In this document: positions 25,531 to 33,975 of the stretch, in pieces
Numbering within the stretch: position 1 is the stretch's first letter
Layout of the letters: every line of letters starts with the position of its first letter
From: Promethearchaeota archaeon
GTDB lineage: Archaea; Asgardarchaeota; Lokiarchaeia; Sigynarchaeales; SOKP01
NCBI GenBank assembly: GCA_014730295.1
Contig: WJIN01000069.1
Location: forward strand, 1 to 41,251
DNA length: 41,251 nucleotides
Direction: 5' to 3'
Notes under the pieces: model-generated
Database searches by the model: none
Seen by the model: the letters and a program-made list of their open reading frames with translations, nothing else
Told to the model about the DNA's origin: nothing
Made by a program: the position numbers and the translations under genes

Positions 25531-26793
25531 TTAGTTCTTTTTCTGTTCTAAAATCTCAATAAAGCTTTCGATTTGATTAGTTATTTGGATTTCATTAAAC
25601 TTTCGAGGATCGTTCATATCCCCTGTAATGATAAGACATGGAATATCATAATCCTCTTGCAAATGTCGTTTTAAATCGTACATCCCACATGAATTGGGTC
25701 TACATGATAGATTATTGTGGAGAACCACACCATCGATTTTCCATTCATCGACAGTTTCTTTAAATTTTTTGATTCTTGTGTCTAAATCGTATATATACCA
25801 GAAGCTAAGCATAAGCTCTGACATTGCCTCAATTGGTTTATTCAGAACCATCTCTTTTGTAACTTTAGGATTCATATATTTACTGAACGCATATGTATAA
25901 GTCTCGTAAACGATATTCGCTCCGTAGGTCTCTAAGGTGCTGAAATATTTTAATGCATGCCAGAATGGTATCCCTTCGAACATCAAGCGATATTTCTCAT
26001 TTTCCAAAGCACCTATTCCGTTCTCAATTCGCTCTTGTGCCTCTCTATACATCCTCTTATATAATCGTATGGGTGCCTTTAGGCCAGGCATCGTGAAAAG
26101 TGGGAAAAGCCCTCCAAATGTATCTCGCGTTGAGAGCGGAGAAGGTTCATGCTTCCTTAATTCAAAAATATCTTGCCATAGTTTCCCTAATACATAGGAA
26201 TTTTTAGCAACTTTCTTAGACTTTTCCATGTCGATTTCATGACCCGTAATATCCTCAACAAATTCTAAGAATTCCCATAATTGCTCTTGAACATACTTTT
26301 TATAATAATTATACTGTTTTTGGTTGGTATTACTTACAATATGGGGCACGTCAATCGAATAATGAGGGACGTTCATTCGTTCTGCCTGAGTTTGAAACCA
26401 ATCTACATGTGTATCGCAAATCACATCACTCGATAACATAAAAGTAGGTTTTCGTGTACCTCCCTGAATCATATCTGCATCGCTTAATACAGCGCCAATA
26501 TTTGTTTTAAAATAAGAGCATAAATCATACGAGAATCCTTCTTCCTCGGCGAGTTCAATGAAACCCTTAGAAAGTTTCTGGGCTGCCGACATAGTGGCCG
26601 AATTTTCGGGGAGCATTGGTTGGACATCCATCGCATACAACAATTCGACAGGAGTTCCAGAAGTTGCCCATGCTGTGGGTTTCCCATCTCTATATGCTTG
26701 CTCGATAGCGAGAATATGCCGTCCCATTATATTTTTTAATCCCTGAGTGGCTTCAAGAGCCTTACCTTTTCTTTGTGTTTCAATTTTTGACAT
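25531..26793 (-). CDS. 2-hydroxyacyl-CoA dehydratase / benzoyl-CoA reductase-like subunit (larger)
   Basis: A 420-residue protein of the 2-hydroxyacyl-CoA dehydratase D-component / BcrB-BcrC superfamily. It begins with the helical ALEATQGLKNIMGRHILAIEQAYRDGKPTAW region, then the substrate-side GTPVELLYAMDVQPMLPEN. Candidate [4Fe-4S] cysteines are in LCSYFKTNIG (about residue 93), SSDVICDTH (about 125) and NLSCRPNSCGMYD (about 370). These enzymes use ATP-driven electrons from a separate activator to dehydrate 2-hydroxyacyl-CoA or reduce benzoyl-CoA. Sequence alone cannot choose between the two. The ATG has a GGAGGGAT site. It follows its partner by 17 bases. Confidence 0.85.
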   Translation of the reverse strand: MSKIETQRKGKALEATQGLKNIMGRHILAIEQAYRDGKPTAWATSGTPVELLYAMDVQPMLPENSATMSAAQKLSKGFIELAEEEGFSYDLCSYFKTNIGAVLSDADMIQGGTRKPTFMLSSDVICDTHVDWFQTQAERMNVPHYSIDVPHIVSNTNQKQYNYYKKYVQEQLWEFLEFVEDITGHEIDMEKSKKVAKNSYVLGKLWQDIFELRKHEPSPLSTRDTFGGLFPLFTMPGLKAPIRLYKRMYREAQERIENGIGALENEKYRLMFEGIPFWHALKYFSTLETYGANIVYETYTYAFSKYMNPKVTKEMVLNKPIEAMSELMLSFWYIYDLDTRIKKFKETVDEWKIDGVVLHNNLSCRPNSCGMYDLKRHLQEDYDIPCLIITGDMNDPRKFNEIQITNQIESFIEILEQKKN

Positions 26794-26810
26794 GTTTTAA
26801 TCCCTCCATA

Positions 26811-27851
26811 TTATATAATTTCGGCAAATGCTTCAAACCTCGTTTTTAATTGTTTATAAGCTTCAGTATTATATTCTTTTTCAATAAAAAGATACGGAAG
26901 TCCTTTTTCTTTGAATTTTTTATTCATATAGGGATGATCATAGAGAATTGTTTCGCAAAACTTTTGGGCAATATTAACCACTCCATCAACTTGGTATTTA
27001 TTAATTAATTCCCCTATGAACTCATACCGGGAGTGGGATGGAATCTTAGTTGAATATAATGGTTTATTGAAATGATAATCCGCAAGTGCTTGGAGAGGGT
27101 CGTCGTGCGATTCGTCGACCTCTGTCCAGAAATAATGTGTTCCGAGGCACAAGTCATCAATAACTATTTGATAACCCGATTCTTCCATATGCTCAAGAAA
27201 GCTAGTATCATCTATGAGAGACCCCGTGATAAGCACTTTCTTGAGATGTTTATTCGCAAATGGCTCTTTAGATCTGAGTTTTTCCAAGGTGCTCTCGAGC
27301 ATTTCTAATGCTTTGTTTCTATCGCTAGTCATAACATCTTTGATGAGTTTGTGAAATTCTGAGCCCTTTAAGACCATTTTGCTTCGAAATTCCGAGATAT
27401 CCCGTAACAAGTTCCGAATTTTGTTCATCAAACGAATATTTTCCCAGATTTTATCCACAGTAATTTCTATATTAAAATAATCCTCCATATGCATTAAAAA
27501 TTCTTTCATATCGTCAATATAAAATTCCCTTGCAATTTTCGTTCGCTTCAAGGGACAATTGAGGAAGTGCATAAAATCTAAATCGACACAATCCAACCAA
27601 ATATCAAATTGCCTATTTGTACAATCGCACCCATGAACAGAAACCATTCCCACTATATCGTTGTCAAGCCCTCTTAGTCCCTGCTCTAAAACATTACGAG
27701 ACCATACACAATGAGTTGCGGGGACATGTTCATCAGCATGCTCATGAGTGATTGTTGGATCTCCAAAAAGTCTATAGGGAATAAAATCCGCCGCGAGAAT
27801 AAGTTCTTCAGGAGTATCGACGCATGTGTCAATAATTCCAATCTTTTTCAT
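26811..27851 (-). CDS. 2-hydroxyacyl-CoA dehydratase / benzoyl-CoA reductase-like subunit (smaller)
   Basis: A 346-residue partner of the preceding protein, first in a two-gene operon. It has the family layout: CVDTPEELILAADFIPYRLFGDP near the N-terminus, SVHGCDCTNRQFDIW (about residues 72-86) with the first cluster cysteines, FLNCPLKR (about 95), and QKFCETILYDHPYM near the C-terminus with the last cysteine before the final Rossmann-like half. The subunit probably binds one [4Fe-4S] cluster and pairs with the 420-residue subunit. The activator ATPase that must deliver electrons (HgdC/BcrA type) is not in the window. The likely pathway is anaerobic amino-acid or aromatic acyl-CoA degradation. 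Confidence 0.84.
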   Translation of the reverse strand: MKKIGIIDTCVDTPEELILAADFIPYRLFGDPTITHEHADEHVPATHCVWSRNVLEQGLRGLDNDIVGMVSVHGCDCTNRQFDIWLDCVDLDFMHFLNCPLKRTKIAREFYIDDMKEFLMHMEDYFNIEITVDKIWENIRLMNKIRNLLRDISEFRSKMVLKGSEFHKLIKDVMTSDRNKALEMLESTLEKLRSKEPFANKHLKKVLITGSLIDDTSFLEHMEESGYQIVIDDLCLGTHYFWTEVDESHDDPLQALADYHFNKPLYSTKIPSHSRYEFIGELINKYQVDGVVNIAQKFCETILYDHPYMNKKFKEKGLPYLFIEKEYNTEAYKQLKTRFEAFAEII

Positions 27852-28153
27852 AACTAACTGCCTACTAAATTATTCTATAATGTTTTTTCTTATTCTTTAA
27901 ACTATTAAAAATTAATGATATTCAAATATAGTTTTGGTTTTTATCAATTTAGTAAGGATTCTCTGCATCAGAGAAAGTCTTTAAGGAAATCCTCCAATAC
28001 ATTCATATTTCATATCACGAAACTCATCTAAATTGCTTCTCCCGAATTCTAAATCTCAAAACCCCAAAATATTAATTATATAGTATTTTAATATTAGTAA
28101 TTAGATTGAATATTTAATTTTCTTAGAGCAGCAAAAACTCGAGGTTCTCAAGG
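27852..28153. promoter_or_regulatory. Divergent intergenic region with hairpin; LSm promoter
   Basis: TTCTCTG-CAT-CAGAGAA (27959-27975) is a perfect 7+3+7 hairpin about 110 bases before the dehydratase operon. For the LSm operon a TATA-like ATTATATAGT lies at about 28075-28084, some 70 bases before its TTG. No gene was seen. Confidence 0.35.
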
Positions 28154-28471
28154 TTGGCAATTCAACGGACATTATCGAAAGCAATTCTTAAAGAAGAGGT
28201 CAGAATCAAGCTTAAAATCTGGAACACCTATCTCACTGGAAAACTTGTTAAATTTGATAATTACATGAATTTAATTGTTGAGAATGCGAAAGAGATTTAT
28301 TTCGGTCGAGGTGGAAAAAGAAGTAAAGACCTTGGAACCGTTATGATTCGAGGCGCTTCGATTATCCTAATAGGGCAAGATCGACAAAAACTCATGTTTT
28401 CTGATTCTGACTCTAAAGAGGATAAACTCTTGCATCGAAAAGAGGAAGATGAAGAAGACGAAGAAGAATAA
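28154..28471 (+). CDS. LSm (Sm-like archaeal) RNA-binding protein with acidic tail
   Basis: A 105-residue Sm-fold protein. Sm1 is VRIKLKIWNTYLTGKLVKFDNYMNLIVENAKE (about 16-47) with the D-x-x-MN-x-x RNA-binding loop as DNYMNL. Sm2 is LGTVMIRGASIILI (about 60-73), carrying the IRG signature. The family forms six- or seven-membered rings that bind U-rich RNA. A C-terminal tail of about 20 mostly Asp/Glu residues is unusual for archaeal LSm. The TTG at 28154 has GAGGT eight bases upstream. eL37 follows at 17 bases, the standard archaeal LSm-eL37 operon. Confidence 0.92.
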   Translation: MAIQRTLSKAILKEEVRIKLKIWNTYLTGKLVKFDNYMNLIVENAKEIYFGRGGKRSKDLGTVMIRGASIILIGQDRQKLMFSDSDSKEDKLLHRKEEDEEDEEE

Positions 28472-28488
28472 CTGAGAGGTGAAAACAT

Positions 28489-28689
28489 ATGGGAAAAGGA
28501 ACAGCCAGTAAGGGAAAAAAAAATAAGACGGCCACACATACAACTTGTCGAAGGTGTGGAAATCATTCCTTCAACAGACGGAAAGGATATTGTGCTAGTT
28601 GTGGTTTTGGAAAATCTGCAAAACTTAGAAATCCAAGCTGGAGAAATCGCGTACGTGCATCAAACGGAAACAAAAGCTTTTGTAAATAG
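28489..28689 (+). CDS. rpl37e: Ribosomal protein eL37
   Basis: A 66-residue large-subunit ribosomal protein. It opens [20 protein letters not shown], then the zinc finger CRRCG ... CASCGFG (C-x2-C-x14-C-x2-C, about residues 20-41), then the basic rRNA-binding tail. This is a full match to archaeal/eukaryotic eL37 in length and order. It is encoded directly after LSm with a GAGAGGTGA site, as in most archaea. Confidence 0.96.
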   Translation: MGKGTASKGKKNKTATHTTCRRCGNHSFNRRKGYCASCGFGKSAKLRNPSWRNRVRASNGNKSFCK

Positions 28690-28992
28690 TCAGATCTATT
28701 CGACGACAATTTTTACTTTATTTCTATGTATTTTATAATCTCTTAGTGAATTTATATATATTAAAGACCTCACGTATCATAGATCTAAGTAAATAGGTTC
28801 ATTAGAACAGCTAGAAATAAATATTAATAAAGAGAAATACGATTTTTGGATTATTCACTTAAAATTTTGTTTTTAAGCAATTTTGTTTTAACTTTTTCGT
28901 TTTTACAAGACCACACATATTTTTTTATATCCACATTTTCTTAACTTACATACAAATATTAATTCAACTTAATATCGAAAGGTACTTACGTA
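28690..28992. promoter_or_regulatory. Intergenic region before the roadblock gene
   Basis: About 300 AT-rich bases. AATTTTGTTTT occurs twice in direct orientation (28863-28873 and 28879-28889). A TATA-like TTTTTATATCC near 28922-28932, about 60 bases before the start codon, is the likely promoter of the roadblock-E1 unit. No gene was seen. Confidence 0.3.
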
Positions 28993-29364
28993 ATGGAAGC
29001 CATCATTATCGATAGATTAAACGAAGAACTCCGGAAATTAGAGTTTACCGGAGGGATAATTGGAACGGCGGTAGTGAGGAAAAATGGGCTACTTATCACT
29101 TCACGATTACCACGAGATATTGATGAAAGAAAATTCGGCGCGATGGCTGCAACGATTCACGGTGCGTTTGAGACTGCACTTACACATATCGAAGGAGAGT
29201 ACATAAATCATATAACAATCGAACTAGAAGGGTATGAATTAATTGTAATGGGATTAGATAAATTAATCTTGATCTCATTATTAGAGAAAAACAAAAACTT
29301 AGCGATTGCTCTCATTGAGATGGAGCAAACGCTTAATAAATTTAAAACCATAATAAATAATTGA
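28993..29364 (+). CDS. Roadblock/LC7-domain protein
   Basis: A 123-residue single-domain protein of the roadblock/LC7 superfamily: an N-terminal helix, then GIIGTAVVRKNGLLITSRLP (beta hairpin), ERKFGAMAATIHGAFETALTHI (long helix) and strands HITIELEGYELIVMGLDKLILISLL, then a final helix. In Asgard archaea these are abundant and thought to act as platforms or regulators of small Ras-like GTPases (as in MglB or Ragulator). It overlaps or abuts the following E1-like gene, so the two are co-expressed; a direct functional link is inferred only. The ATG has an AAAGGTA site. Confidence 0.9.
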   Translation: MEAIIIDRLNEELRKLEFTGGIIGTAVVRKNGLLITSRLPRDIDERKFGAMAATIHGAFETALTHIEGEYINHITIELEGYELIVMGLDKLILISLLEKNKNLAIALIEMEQTLNKFKTIINN

Positions 29365-29369
29365 AGATC

Positions 29370-30110
29370 ATGTTGAATCAAAAAGAATTTGAAAGATATT
29401 CTAGACAGATACTTTCAGAATCAATAGGAGAAGAAGGTCAACAAAAATTATCTAAAATAAAAATACTTCAAATCGGAACTGGAGGATTAGGATCTCCCTG
29501 TGCGCTATATTTGACGGCTGCAGGAATCGGAGAATTAAGAATTATTGATAGTGATACTGTTTCTATTTCAAATCTACAACGACAAATTCTGTATAGTGAA
29601 GCAGATGTCGGAAGGGAGAAGGTGGAGGTGGCAAAAGAACGCTTATCGTCATTAAACTCATCAGTGAATATAAAAGCCTATAAAGATTACGTGGATGATG
29701 AATCAATAAAAAAATACATCCATGATATTGATTTTCTTATAGATTGTAGCGATAATATGAAAACAAAATTCCTTGTAAACAGAACAGGAATTCAAAATAA
29801 TATTCGCACTGTTATTGCGGGGATAAAAGACTTTTATGGTCAAATCCTCACAATCAATCCGAAAGAAAGTGCGTGTTATCAATGTGTCTTTTCAGAGCCT
29901 GAAGACGAAGAGGAATCAGAAAGTCCTCTCCCAGTGATTGGAGTAACTGCGGGGATTTTGGGTACATTAGAAGCATTAGAAGTAATTAAAACTGTACTTG
30001 GCCTTCCAAATTTGGAGAATCAGCTCCTAATGGTAAATCTGCTTAGTATGACGTTCAATAAAATTAAAGTATTAAAGGATGAGAATTGTTTTTGCTATTG
30101 CAGTGAATGA
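29370..30110 (+). CDS. E1/MoeB/ThiF-type adenylating enzyme without crossover cysteine
   Basis: A 246-residue activating enzyme of the ThiF/MoeB/UBA family. It starts with ERYSRQI, followed by the nucleotide loop GTGGLGSP (36-43), acidic Asp60/Asp62, NLQRQILY with arginine 71, and DCSDNMKTKFLVN (125-137). The zinc site is C169-x2-C172 plus an unusual C-x-C-x-C end (240, 242, 244) instead of CxxC. The crossover loop, where UBA4, ThiF and MoeB carry a cysteine, reads FSEPEDEEESESPLP and has none. It can probably adenylate the C-terminal glycine of a ubiquitin-like or MoaD/ThiS-like protein, but thioester formation is doubtful. I start it at the ATG at 29370; a TTG at 29361 overlaps the roadblock stop. 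Confidence 0.9.
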   Translation: MLNQKEFERYSRQILSESIGEEGQQKLSKIKILQIGTGGLGSPCALYLTAAGIGELRIIDSDTVSISNLQRQILYSEADVGREKVEVAKERLSSLNSSVNIKAYKDYVDDESIKKYIHDIDFLIDCSDNMKTKFLVNRTGIQNNIRTVIAGIKDFYGQILTINPKESACYQCVFSEPEDEEESESPLPVIGVTAGILGTLEALEVIKTVLGLPNLENQLLMVNLLSMTFNKIKVLKDENCFCYCSE

Positions 30111-30131
30111 AAGAAAAATAAAGAGATTTAG

Positions 30132-30671
30132 TTAGAAATAATTTGGATTTTTCTCGAAAAATTTTTTAAACGCAGCACCATTTTTTACATACTCCCCAGA
30201 GGTTTTTGCTCCTTGTAATTTCCCCGTATAGATACCTTCTTTTTTCGTTTCCGCGGGTATCCCCACAGCTAAGCTACGTGAGGGAATTTCCTTATTTAAT
30301 AAAACGGCACCAGCAGCTAATACAGAACCTTCGCCTAGTTTTGAATTGTGTAAAAGATTAGAGCCTATTCCCACAATACATCCATCCCCAATCTCGCAGG
30401 GGCCATGAACCATAGCATGATGTCCTATAATGCAATCAGCACCGATTTTTACACTCCTACCCATCTCTAGATGAATGGTTACATTTTCTTGGATACTTGT
30501 ATTCTCTCCTACCTTTATTGTTCCCCAATCTCCTCTTAGAATCGCTCCGAACCAAATATTAACACCCTCCGCCAGCTCAACATCACCTATAACCATTGCG
30601 TTAGGGGCAATAAAAACAGATTCATGAATTTTCGGTTCTTTACCCGTCCGAGGACTTGGCATTATTGGCAT
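30132..30671 (-). CDS. Gamma-carbonic anhydrase-like left-handed beta-helix protein
   Basis: A 179-residue protein made of hexapeptide repeats ([LIV]-G-x-x-x-x) through residues about 15-140, the YrdA/PaaY/Cam subgroup. Candidate zinc ligands are His67 (NVTIH) and the pair His84/His89 in IIGHHAMVHG, at the five-residue spacing found in Cam. The acid loop of true Cam is absent, as in most family members. A C-terminal helical segment (about 145-179) packs on the trimer. Carbonic anhydrase activity is possible but not certain. It is convergent with the E1-like gene, with 21 bases between them. Confidence 0.9.
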   Translation of the reverse strand: MPIMPSPRTGKEPKIHESVFIAPNAMVIGDVELAEGVNIWFGAILRGDWGTIKVGENTSIQENVTIHLEMGRSVKIGADCIIGHHAMVHGPCEIGDGCIVGIGSNLLHNSKLGEGSVLAAGAVLLNKEIPSRSLAVGIPAETKKEGIYTGKLQGAKTSGEYVKNGAAFKKFFEKNPNYF

Positions 30672-31068
30672 ATTTTTACTCCTTCTCTATTGTTTTTATT
30701 AATTATTATCAAAATCTAATGTTTTTAATTATGTAAAAGTTCTAACTCATTTTATTGTTTGGTTTAATTTGATAAGCAGAAAGCAGATTAAAGGTTATCG
30801 CTAATATGTAATAAAATAAAATCCCCAGAGATTCGAGATCTAATGGTATGATGAAATTCGAATTCACTATTATCCATATATATTCTGAAATTAAATTCGA
30901 AATCTCATAATTTAGTTCCTTCAAAAATTCTCAGATTTTTTTCAACAATAGTGGTTATAAATTAATTTAACTTCTCAAGTCCAAAGAATTTTAATGAGAG
31001 TTTTAAAAATTCTTTTAATTTTTTAAGAATTATTAGAAATAATAAAAAAGAAAAATGGTTGAAAGATC
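30672..31068. other. Intergenic region before SepCysS
   Basis: About 400 bases. A minus-strand frame of 60 codons (30742-30924, TTG start, no ribosome site, one hydrophobic stretch) is possible but unsupported. A run of TTTTAAAAATTCTTTTAATTTTTTAAG precedes the SepCysS gene at about 31000-31027 and may include its promoter. Nothing else was seen. Confidence 0.3.
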
Positions 31069-32286
31069 TTGGCGAATTTGGAATACAATAAAGACTTGGA
31101 GCAAAAATATTCATATTTAAGTAGAACGATAAATGAAGAATTTATTAATATTCATCCCATCCAGAGAGGAGGATTACTAACCCCAGAAGCACATAAGGCA
31201 TTGGTCGCTTATGCTGATGGCTATAGTTTGTGTGATAATTGTCTGAAAGGACGAATTGATAAGATCGAAAATCCTCCGGTCGTGGATTTTTTGGGAGATA
31301 TGTCGAAATATCTCAATATTGATAATGTGATGCCCACCGCCGCCGCAAGAAAATCCAAGCAAATCGCAATGTCAGTACTCGCTGAGAGATATCCTGAACG
31401 AAAAATGGTGGTTGTTGACAGTTTAGCACATTACACTACGTACCTTGCAATTGAAACGAATAAGTTAAAGGTAAAAGAAGTCCCTCACAAGGGTTACCCA
31501 GAATACAAATTAATGAGCGAGGATTTTGAGAATGTTATTAATGAAGTCCAAAAGGAAGAAGGTGTATTACCTCTCTTGGTAATTTTAACCCATGTAGATT
31601 ACAAATACGGCAATTATAATAATCCAAACCCAATTGGAAGAATATGTGAACAATACGACATCCCATTTTTATTGAATACTGCTTATTCGGGGGGTATCTT
31701 ACCCATAGATTGTGATGATGCGAAAATCGATTTTATCGCTTGCAGCGGGCACAAGTCAATGGCATCATCGGGTCCAATTGGACTGCTCGGGTTTAAAGAC
31801 GACTATTACGATGATGTAATGGTCCATTCGAAAATTCAAGGAAATTTGACAAACAAGTCTTTCTCAAATAAAATTTGTACTTTCATGGGCTGTCCTCCCG
31901 TTTATGGCGCACCTCTAATTACTTTGATGGCGAGCTTTCCGACAATTGTGAAAAGAACTCAGCAACAATTCGTTGAAGAGGAATCGAAAAAGGCGAATTA
32001 TGTAATTGAGAAAATACAAAAAATCAAAGATTTAAAAGTATTAGGTAAACTCCCAAAAGTTCATCCACTCACCAATATTGAGACTAAGTGTTTTGAGAAA
32101 GTTGCTAAATCTCATCCACGCAGAGGATTCTTCCTTCGAGATGAGTTCAAAGAAAGAGGCATTCTCGGATTATTACCTGGAATTTCTAAAGAGATTAAAT
32201 TCAATACATACGGTCTTACTTGGGAGCAGGTCGAGTATTTTGCAGATTCCTTTATAGAAATCGCCAAAAAATATAACCTAGTGTAA
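31069..32286 (+). CDS. pscS: Sep-tRNA:Cys-tRNA synthase (SepCysS)
   Basis: A 405-residue PLP enzyme that converts phosphoseryl-tRNA(Cys) to cysteinyl-tRNA(Cys), the second step of tRNA-dependent cysteine synthesis. Clear family marks are INIHPIQRGGLLT near residue 27, GYSLCDNC with Cys55 and Cys58 (persulfide/cluster cysteines), a third cysteine at 270 or 275 (NKICTFMGC), and the PLP lysine Lys229 in SGHKSMASSGPIG. The start is TTG; the AAAGATC just before it is a weak ribosome site. SepRS, which supplies the substrate, is not in the window. Its presence fits an anaerobic archaeon of the methanogen/Asgard type. Confidence 0.95.
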   Translation: MANLEYNKDLEQKYSYLSRTINEEFINIHPIQRGGLLTPEAHKALVAYADGYSLCDNCLKGRIDKIENPPVVDFLGDMSKYLNIDNVMPTAAARKSKQIAMSVLAERYPERKMVVVDSLAHYTTYLAIETNKLKVKEVPHKGYPEYKLMSEDFENVINEVQKEEGVLPLLVILTHVDYKYGNYNNPNPIGRICEQYDIPFLLNTAYSGGILPIDCDDAKIDFIACSGHKSMASSGPIGLLGFKDDYYDDVMVHSKIQGNLTNKSFSNKICTFMGCPPVYGAPLITLMASFPTIVKRTQQQFVEEESKKANYVIEKIQKIKDLKVLGKLPKVHPLTNIETKCFEKVAKSHPRRGFFLRDEFKERGILGLLPGISKEIKFNTYGLTWEQVEYFADSFIEIAKKYNLV

Positions 32287-32522
32287 TTTGTTTCATATTT
32301 GATGATTCTTAATAAGTTTTAAATAGTCTGAACACTCTAAATTTATTTTAAAATAAATTATTTTCACCTCTAAAAAATGTTCACCTATCTCTTTAAGCCT
32401 GTAAAAAATTGTGCAGATTTATATATTCAAATTCTCTTAATATATATGAACATCACCAGAGATAAATCTATGATAAGAATAATAACCACCCAAAATCAAT
32501 TCAAATCGATTTAAGGTAAATC

Positions 32523-33893
32523 ATGGCAAATACAAACAATTTAAGAGATAGTGGGATTAATATTGTTGGCCAGATTCCTTGGGGCACACACTTTTGCTAT
32601 TTTTACTATTCAGTTGAGGATCTCTTAAATCTTTTGCTTCCCTATATAGTTGAGGGTTTAATCTCCAATGAGATATGTATCTGGATAACTTCAAATGAAA
32701 TTAATGTTGATGATGCACATGATTTAATCATAAATGAATTAAATGGAGTGTTATCCAAGGTAAATTTAAAGGAGCAATTAAAGATCATTGATTATAATAA
32801 CTTCTTTTTCGAAAACCAATCGATAAGTGATGAAAATCCAATTAAATTATTAGATAAATTCCTCGAAAATCGAGTAGCACATAAATATGAAGGTATAAGA
32901 ATTACTGGGGATACAAATTGGTTAAGAAAAGGGGATTTTGAAGATTTCATGTGTTATGAATTAAAGATGGATAATGTCAAAAGAAAATTGAATTTGATGA
33001 TGCTTTGTACGTATCCAATCAATAAATTTATCAAGGCGGATGTTTTGAATATCGCAAATACTCATGATTTTTCAATCTTTGATAAGAATGATGGTTTAAA
33101 AATTATAAAAAGTTCGGAAAGAGAAGAAATAGAACAACAAAAAAGAGAAATTCAATTACAAATGCAAAATTTACAGCGTATAAATAATATAGGCGTGCTT
33201 ACAAGCAGCATTGCTCATGATTTCAACAATCTTCTTTCGATAATAAAAAGTTATGCTGATATGGCTCGAATGGAAATTGAAAGCGATGACCAAATCAATG
33301 GCTATCTCAACGAAATTAGTCTGTCTATTAAGAGTTCCGCAAAATTAATTCATCGACTACTGATGTATAGTAAAGAAGAATCACATCAAATGGATTTAGA
33401 AATAATAAATATCAATGATATTATTAAAGAACTGTTAGAAATGATGAATTATTTCATCGCTGAGAATATCATTATCCTTACTGAATTAGATTCCAATCTT
33501 CCAACAATAGAAGCCGATGTGGGGAAAATTGAACAAATCCTTATAAATCTCATAATAAATGCCAGAGATGCATTACCAAATGGAGGTATAATTAATATAA
33601 AAACCTTATTTCATAGAAGGGATGATTTAGATCGTATCCCAAAAGATTTGGAAGGAGGAAAAAGTTATATACAGATATATATAGAAGATAATGGCATTGG
33701 GATGGATAAACATACATTAGATAATATTTTTCAACCCTTTTTTACTACTAAAGACGAAGGAAAGGGTACTGGGTTAGGATTAACAATTGTAAAAACATTC
33801 ACAGAACATCATAATGGATGGGTTGATGTGGAAAGTGAAGAAGGGCAAGGAAGTATTTTTCGCGTATTTCTACCTATAAATCTAGAATCCTAA
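32523..33893 (+). CDS. MEDS-domain histidine kinase
   Basis: A 456-residue soluble sensor kinase. Residues about 9-195 form a MEDS domain (the DcmR-type sensory domain of methanogens and methylotrophs): GQIPWGTHFCYFY, then YIVEGLISNEICIWITSN, and RITGDTNWL. A short coiled coil (200-222) leads to the HisKA domain with H-box SSIAHDFNNLLS (His232). The ATPase domain has the N box (LINLIINARDALPNGG), G1 (IEDNGIGMD), F box (FQPFFTTK) and G2 (GKGTGLGLTIV). It has no receiver or membrane segment, so it senses a cytoplasmic signal. No response regulator is adjacent, and its output is unknown. The ATG has an AAGGTA site. Confidence 0.92.
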   Translation: MANTNNLRDSGINIVGQIPWGTHFCYFYYSVEDLLNLLLPYIVEGLISNEICIWITSNEINVDDAHDLIINELNGVLSKVNLKEQLKIIDYNNFFFENQSISDENPIKLLDKFLENRVAHKYEGIRITGDTNWLRKGDFEDFMCYELKMDNVKRKLNLMMLCTYPINKFIKADVLNIANTHDFSIFDKNDGLKIIKSSEREEIEQQKREIQLQMQNLQRINNIGVLTSSIAHDFNNLLSIIKSYADMARMEIESDDQINGYLNEISLSIKSSAKLIHRLLMYSKEESHQMDLEIININDIIKELLEMMNYFIAENIIILTELDSNLPTIEADVGKIEQILINLIINARDALPNGGIINIKTLFHRRDDLDRIPKDLEGGKSYIQIYIEDNGIGMDKHTLDNIFQPFFTTKDEGKGTGLGLTIVKTFTEHHNGWVDVESEEGQGSIFRVFLPINLES

Positions 33894-33975
33894 ATCATAT
33901 ATCTTAAAATCTAGCATTAATTATTTGTTATAAAATTTTCTTCATTGCCTCAAATCAATATCGAGGTGAATAATT

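Noticed and set aside
30742..30924. 60-codon minus-strand frame with one hydrophobic stretch
   Set aside because: TTG start without ribosome site and no similarity; kept only as a note in the intergenic entry.
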